Assembly (NCBI GenBank): GCA_032622095.1
Contig: CP136061.1
Location: 22,694,991-22,758,990 of the forward strand
Source of the DNA: Siphonodentalium dalli
Lineage: Eukaryota > Mollusca > Scaphopoda > Gadilida > Siphonodentaliidae
Direction: 5' to 3'
DNA: 64,000 nucleotides
Part shown: one piece after another, positions 58,337 to 64,000 of the stretch
Layout of the letters: every line of letters begins with the position of its first letter
Position numbering within the stretch: the first letter of the stretch is position 1
Made by a program: the position numbers and the translations under genes
The notes under the pieces: generated by a model
Told to the model about the DNA's origin: nothing
Seen by the model: the letters and a program-made list of their open reading frames with translations, nothing else
Database searches by the model: none

Positions 58337-58690
58337 TTATAAAATGACCACCACTCCTATTGGTTTGGTTTGGTTTGGTTTATTAGGGTTTAGCGTCGTT
58401 CTAGCCGCTATGCCACACACGACGTTGTCAATTTTACGGGTGGAGGAAAGACCACGCAGAGGCTTGATTTCACCGAGAAATCGTCCCACTGCGTGTAGAA
58501 ACCACCGACCCCCGGAAAGCAACTGACAAACTTACCCAGATACACGATACCGATCACCTTCCCTATGACGGGGTTAGAACCAGCTTCGTCAGCGCTGGAT
58601 GGCCTGTGACGGTGTAATGCACCTGGACCGACTGGACCATCGGGGGCCCCCACCACTCCTATAACCGAGACCATTAACACGTCCCTGCTT
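58337..58690 (-). repeat. SINE-like repeat with (CCAAA)n tail
   Basis: On the minus strand the unit ends CTAAACCCTAATAAACCAAA followed by CCAAACCAAACCAA, a short tandem tail as in SINEs/LINE ends. Upstream GATGGCCTGTGACGGTGTAA-type sequence (plus strand 58600) has no coding motif. The family is not identified. Confidence 0.45.
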
Positions 58691-59489
58691 CGATACACCC
58701 CCCGATAAAATGAAGCCACGTTACTGCCTCGATGTGTTATAATAAGAGTAGCGGATCAGTTTGAAATCATAGGATGGTCACAATATATATAATGCTATAC
58801 CATCAATCACAAACTGAATGGTTGTAAATTTGTAATTTGTTTAAACAATGATACCAAATTGGTTGTAGTACTCGTTATTACACTGACTTGTACTTACATA
58901 CACACACTACAAACGAACAGTTTATTTGTTAACTTTGCGCAGACAAGTGGTCATCAACTTAGCAATAATCCATATATAATCCATGAACCGATTGGATAGC
59001 TCTGATAAGTGATCACCTCTCAACTTATGATTGGTTATTTCTTTGGTAACTTTGGCTTGTCGTGATTCAATATATTGTGAATCACTCACAGGCAAAGGTT
59101 TGTCCGTAAGCAATCTACAATAATCAACAGTAGATCTTTGTGAAATATGCGAGATTTTGTTAGCTCATCGTTTCATAGTACCGGCGTTATCACTATTCAC
59201 AATATGATAGCACGCATTGTAACTTCCCCATATAAATCGTTGTCAGTTATTTTAGCTCTATATACATGTCCGTCTAATTTGAACTGGTATTCAGATAACA
59301 TTGATAACGGGTGCATGTGAGCAGAGTGGTGAGTTAGTTTTTTCTAAGTTTTACAGCTGCCTTTTAGGGGTTTCACCTCTCGCCCAGTATATAAGGTATT
59401 ACAATAATACGGCTAAATTTTCCCTGTACTATGAAATCACTGTGATAGTTAACACAAATTTGTAATTACAAATTAATAAATACAATTTG

Positions 59490-59835
59490 TATTTACAGGT
59501 ATCAAATTGTTCATAGTATTGACCCCCGATAGCAGTATGCTTTTGTACATTCATTTCAACAAACAGAAAACGTTTGGCGATAGGGCATTTTCATTTGCAG
59601 GTCCACATCTATGGAATAGCATTCCACCTCACTTGAAAATATTCACTGATTTAAATAAGTTTAAGACCGGCCTCAAAACATATCTCTTTGGTGTAGCATA
59701 TAATTCCTAGATATATGTGCATGTACATGTATTATGCTGATTAGGCAATGAGCTCGATGTAATGTAAAGCGCCGTTGAATATGTACTCATAATATTGAGC
59801 GCTATACAAATTAATTATTGTATTGTATTGGGAAC
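59490..59835 (+). pseudogene. CR1/Jockey-like LINE 3' end
   Basis: The frame 59570-59710 reads KTFGDRAFSFAGPHLWNSIP and LNKFKTGLKTYLFGVAYNS then stop, the usual C-terminus of CR1/L2/Jockey-like RT ORFs. The 3' end GAGCGCTATACAAATTAATT is followed by TTGTATTGTATTG, a microsatellite-like tail. Confidence 0.88.
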
Positions 59836-61392
59836 ATCTGTTTTAAGACAATCAACCTAAATGTGGTCACATTTGTTCATTTAATTATAGGTATGTGGGT
59901 GTCTGACCAGGTAACACAATTGCCAGGGTGACTGCACAGCACACAAGCACACTACAGGATGACAGGCTAGTGAATTAGCTGGTTGACAAAAAGGTTTTTA
60001 GTCAAACAAGGAGATTAGCGGAAAGTAAAAGTGGGTGTCTGACCTTCCCACACCCATTCGATGTAGTGGGAGGAGCTTACGGTTGCTAGGAGACAATGAG
60101 TCTTCAGAAATAGTTTAATTAGATTAACAGCTCTTATGCTATAATACACATTAAAACACATCTGCATATTATCCCTTTATCTTGATACGTCTGTTATCAG
60201 CCAAAAATGCTTAATAATTTGGGTAGCATGTATGTTCTTATAACGTCCACGGTTATTCTTTTAATAATAAACGGGTATTCTTTTAAGATTATCCGTGATC
60301 ATTATTAAGAATACGCAAGGGATTATTTGATAGGTAATTCGGTCGGAGTAGAGAACATCAAATAATACGACACACAAAACGACTACCGTAACAGGGACTC
60401 AGATGTGGCGACAGTAGGGGTGGAAGGGGGGGGGGGGTAATAAGTAATTAGCGAGGAATGTGTTGTTGTTGAGACAAACAGTCCCATATTTTCATAGTTT
60501 TGGCCTGGTCACTTCCAATACTGTTTGCCGAAGTCTCAATCTACATATGAGCTAACTTTCACCTTTTATGGTCAGTTCTGTCAAAACATGGGCACTAAAT
60601 CACTGTCCTATACACTCTAGTGTCGGTACCAATATGAGGGTCAGTGCACATTTGTGATCTTAATTTTGATGTAAAGTGTGTGGCGTTTATTTGTCACAGC
60701 ATTACTTCTGGGTACAGAAACAAATGCCATAACTATTTCATATTTAAACAAATCCAGCCAATTATCAACTTTTGGCACATATTCCATAACCAGGTTTGAA
60801 AAGAAACGCGTGCATACTTGAAACCTCCCCTTGGGGTTATACATAGACACATAGTGATTACATGTATCATGGAAACTCTCGCATGATAATCTACCAATGC
60901 CTAGTTATGTCGAGTTATAATATGTTGGTTTGCTTGAAAGTGCCATATGTGTCAGAGTCACTGACTAGTGTTTTGTCTAACCAAAGTTTATGGCTGAAAT
61001 ATAAAAATTGTACACAAATTCCACCACCATAGGCATGCGAAGAACACATAAGGGCAATTTTCGCAGAAATGGCAAACATTTTATCCGCCATTTTTAATTT
61101 ACCCATATATAAAAGACAAAATTGTCAACGGGTATACAGCCTGGTACATGTCCAACTCAAATTGATACAAAGTGAGCAGTTTCCGGTGCAGTTACTGGGC
61201 AACAGCAATGCACAATGGATAACATTAAGAGAAAAAACATATATTTTCGCCAAAATGGTTGGCATGGCAACCATGGCCATTTTCCAGCTTGGCATGATAT
61301 CCTAATTGACTTATATTCATGGGTTGTAGATATATGCCAACTTTGGCGCTTTTACCATAAAATGCATGATTTTTCATTTATCCGCCCCACTA

Positions 61393-62395
61393 TCTCCTCA
61401 GCGGCGTCACGTCTCGAATTGATCATATCACCGTGTCGTCTATTGTTGAAGATCTCGTGACTCACTGTTCGATAGTTGATGACAACGAACTCAATACTTC
61501 TAATCACATGCCGTGACGTGCTTCGTCGCAATACCTGTTTGTCAAATAACTTCTTCGACATTCGATAAACTGTCATTTAACTGGGATAAAATAGACATTA
61601 ACGCTTACCAATCTGCACTAGAATACTACTTGTCAGGTATTACACTATGTCCAGTTGTAAGTAGAACTCAACTGCAAGACATGTATGCGGATATTGTTGA
61701 TGCTGTGACTTGTGCTGCTTTCTTCTTCTCCTAGGATGTCAAATCACAAATCTAGAAAATCATTTTGGAATGCCGAACTCCGGATACTGCATGGCTGTCT
61801 GAAAGTCAAACGGTCCGAATGGATAGCTGATGGTAAACCACACGCGTGTGAGGTGGTTTCATATGTCGATTATAAAGACGCAACACGTAAATTCAGGAAG
61901 TCTCTTCGTTCGGCAAACCGTATCAGAGATCAGGAAAAGCATGAACAACTTGAGTTTTACTCAAACAACGATCGCACTCGCACTTCGTCACACGTGTGTG
62001 GTCTCAGTAATGTGATGGAATTCAATGGCGAAACCATTCGAGACACAGGTGATATTGTTTCAGCTTGGCGCTCATAATTCGAACATCTTTACACCCCAGT
62101 CAATCACGACGACCCAGAGTTCGAACAGACCATACAAATGTGACTCGCGTCCTTATTTAAACCGACACCACGTTGACTATAATTGTTCTATATTATGTGA
62201 CCCCATCACCATTGCAGACCTGGACGTAGTTCTTGTGTCTCTAAAACGAAGGAAAGCTGGTGGAATAGACCGGGTGACAAATGAACATTTGATACACTGC
62301 AGCCAGTCACTGAAACAAATGCTGTCATCTATTCAATGGAATTTTGGAGTTAGAATGGGTCCCTTCACAGATGAAAATCAGCATAATCATGACTG
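61393..62395 (+). pseudogene. LINE continued: endonuclease end to RT start
   Basis: Resumes with LLSGVTSRIDHITVSSIVED, the SxIDHI endonuclease motif. Then FDKLSFNWDKIDINAYQSAL, SRKSFWNAELRILHGCLKVK, a basic linker region, FEHLYTPVNHDDPEF, and VSLKRRKAGGIDRVTNEHLI, the RT entry motif (KxxGxDxxxxEHL). Several frameshifts. RT is cut off near 62350 where a 175-bp tandem array starts. Confidence 0.88.
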
Positions 62396-63565
62396 TGTCA
62401 ATTAAGAGCGTATCCGCACTGTATAATGGGCCCAATTGACTATAACCATCATATTTGACCTATCATGATATTCAAAAGTTCGAAATGACCCATATAACCA
62501 GCATTTCGAACTGAATGTGGTCCTTTTATTACACAACGTTTAATGTTGTCCAACTTCAACCCATGATTGGGTCAATTAAGTGCGTATCCGCACTGTAGAA
62601 CTGGCCCAAATGACTATAACCATCATATTTTGGCCTATCACGATATTCACAATTTCGGGATGACCCATATAACCAGTATTTCGAACTGCGTCTGGTCATT
62701 TTATTACACAACGGTCAATGTAGTCCACATTCAACTCATGATTGTGTCAATTAAGTGCATATCCGCACTGTAGATTGGGCCCAAGTGACTATAACCATCA
62801 TAGTTTGGCCTATCACGATATTCACAAGTTTGTGATGACCTATATCACTTGTATTTCGAACTGCGTGTGGTACTTTTATTACACAACGGTTAATGTTGTC
62901 CAACTTCAATCCATCGTTGTGTCAATTAAGGGCGTATCCGCACTGTATAATTGGCCCAAATAACTATAACCATCATATTTTGGCCTATCACGATATTCAC
63001 AAGTTCGTGATGACCCATATAACCAGTATTTCGAACCGCGTGTGGTCCTTTTATTACACAACGGTCAATGTAGTCCAACTTCAACCCATGATTGTGTCAA
63101 TTAAGTGCGTATCCGCACTGTAGAATGGTCGGAAATGACTATAACTATCATTTTTTGGCCTATCACGATATTCACAAGTTCGGGATGACCCATATCACCA
63201 GTATTTCGAACTGCGTGTGGTCCTTTTATTACACAACGGTCAATGTAGTCCACATTCAACCCATGATTGTGTCAATTAAGGGCGTATCCACACTGTAGAT
63301 TGGCCCCAATTTACTATAACCATAATATTTTGACCTATCACGATATTCACAAGTTCGGATGACCCATATCAACTGTGTTTCGAACCGCGTGTGGTCCTTT
63401 TATTACAGAACGGTCAATGTAGTCCAACGTCAACCCACGATTATGCACTGTATCCGCGCTGTAGAATGGGCCCAAATGACTATAGTCATCATATTTTGGC
63501 CTATCACGATATTAACAAGTTCGTGATGACCCATATAACCAGTATTTCGAACTGCGTGTGAATTC
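62385..63565. repeat. 175-bp satellite-like array, about seven copies
   Basis: Unit marked by GTGTCAATTAAGTGCGTATC, ACTATAACCATCATATTTTG, GCCTATCACGATATTCACAA and CCTTTTATTACACAACGGTC. Starts recur near 62395, 62570, 62745, 62921, 63095 and 63271. Each unit stays open in one frame for about 68-76 codons, which is a by-product of the repetition. Confidence 0.95.
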
Positions 63566-63915
63566 AGTTTGAAACACTTTTTAATATTTTCATTCCTTAG
63601 CAGTATAGCAGCATAGCACCGCTAGAATTCAGTTTGAAACTCTTTTTAATATTTTCATTCCTTAGCCGTATAGCAGCGCTAGAATTCAGTTTGAACCATT
63701 TATTTTTTAATGCATTATAAGTTTAGCAGTCCTAGAGCCCTTTTAAAACTCCATTTTCTTTCATTTTTTTCATTCGTTAGCAGTTTACCAGCATAGCACC
63801 GCTAGAATTGAGTTTGAAACTCTCTTTTTTAATATTTTCATTTCTTAGCAGTTTAGCAGCATAGCACCGCTAGAATTCAGTTTGAAACTCTTGTTTTTTA
63901 ATAGCTTCATTCCTT
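63560..63915. repeat. Tandem array, AATTCAGTTTGAAACTC unit
   Basis: Five imperfect copies of GAATTCAGTTTGAAACTCTT, TTAATATTTTCATTCCTTAG and CAGCATAGCACCGCTA, period 60-90 bp; starts within the last 175-bp unit. Confidence 0.9.
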
Positions 63916-63922
63916 ATATCAG

Positions 63923-64000
63923 TTAAAGGTACTCAACCCGTAAAGAGGGTCCCCATCTCAACAGATTCCAACAACAACAATCCGATCAGAGGGTCCTATA
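63923..64000. mobile_element. TTAA MITE, GGTACTCAACCCG family, cut by the window end
   Basis: TTAAAGGTACTCAACCCGTA followed by AGAGGGTCCCCATCTCAACA, matching the inverse of 57150-57207. Confidence 0.85.

Larger units (their letters stand above)
54182..61392. mobile_element. 7.2-kb inverted-repeat element splitting a LINE
   Basis: The left end TAGTAGGGCGG matches the inverse of the right end CCGCCCCACTA. Further inward GCATTTTATGGTAAAA, GATATCATGCCAAGCT and GGTTGCCATG occur in inverse orientation at the right end, so the inverted repeats extend about 140 bp, imperfectly. No transposase is recognised inside. TSD unclear (TCT at both edges is possible). Class unknown. Confidence 0.75.

Overview
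The window looks like nuclear DNA of an invertebrate animal: AT-rich, very low gene density, GT-AG introns of 0.7 to 12 kb, and dense transposons, hairpin MITEs and minisatellites. The mix of Helitron-like elements with a microsatellite head and tandem core repeats, TTAA-flanked MITEs and non-LTR retrotransposons would suit a mollusc or other lophotrochozoan. That is an inference; no diagnostic gene fixes the species.

One host gene spans most of the window. On the minus strand, ten exons between 44911 and 4450 join in consistent phase into 506 codons plus stop of an amidase-signature hydrolase, closest by motif to the Rhodococcus/Pseudomonas-type amidases. The Lys and two Ser of the catalytic triad are present with the same spacing as in FAAH. 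The start-codon exon is not found and probably lies upstream (beyond 44911). The 63-bp exon at 12808-12870 was found from conserved residues and splice phase. Its 3' half and 5' splice site have been amplified downstream into twelve more tandem 80-bp units inside the intron.

Layout. 1-4450: 3' flank, short tandem repeats, one TA-type hairpin MITE. 4450-13750: last four exons, with introns carrying 18-, 13-, 53-, 32- and 80-bp arrays and TTAA MITEs. 13750-17710: two exons and hairpin MITEs. 17711-29660: a 12-kb intron that holds long inverted arms of diverged tandem units (about 19.96-21.69 and 24.32-25.89 kb) and a decayed hAT transposase (26.0-29.33 kb), itself split by an insertion with 12-bp iterons. 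29661-31522: two exons. 31523-44911: two more exons, TTAA MITEs, a LINE inserted into a 26-bp minisatellite, and a 68-bp array. 45-48 kb: little recognisable. 48.5-51.2 kb: five head-to-tail Helitron-like elements. 53.5-62.4 kb: a LINE whose endonuclease region is split by a 7.2-kb inverted-repeat element that contains pieces of a second LINE, a MITE and a SINE-like repeat. 62.4-63.9 kb: 175-bp and ~70-bp tandem arrays.

A 67-bp near-perfect palindrome occurs eight times. Seven copies lie in two otherwise different TTAA MITE families. Apart from the amidase, all recognisable coding sequence is transposon debris. Calls were made by reading alone, so boundaries of repeats are approximate unless a duplicated motif fixes them.
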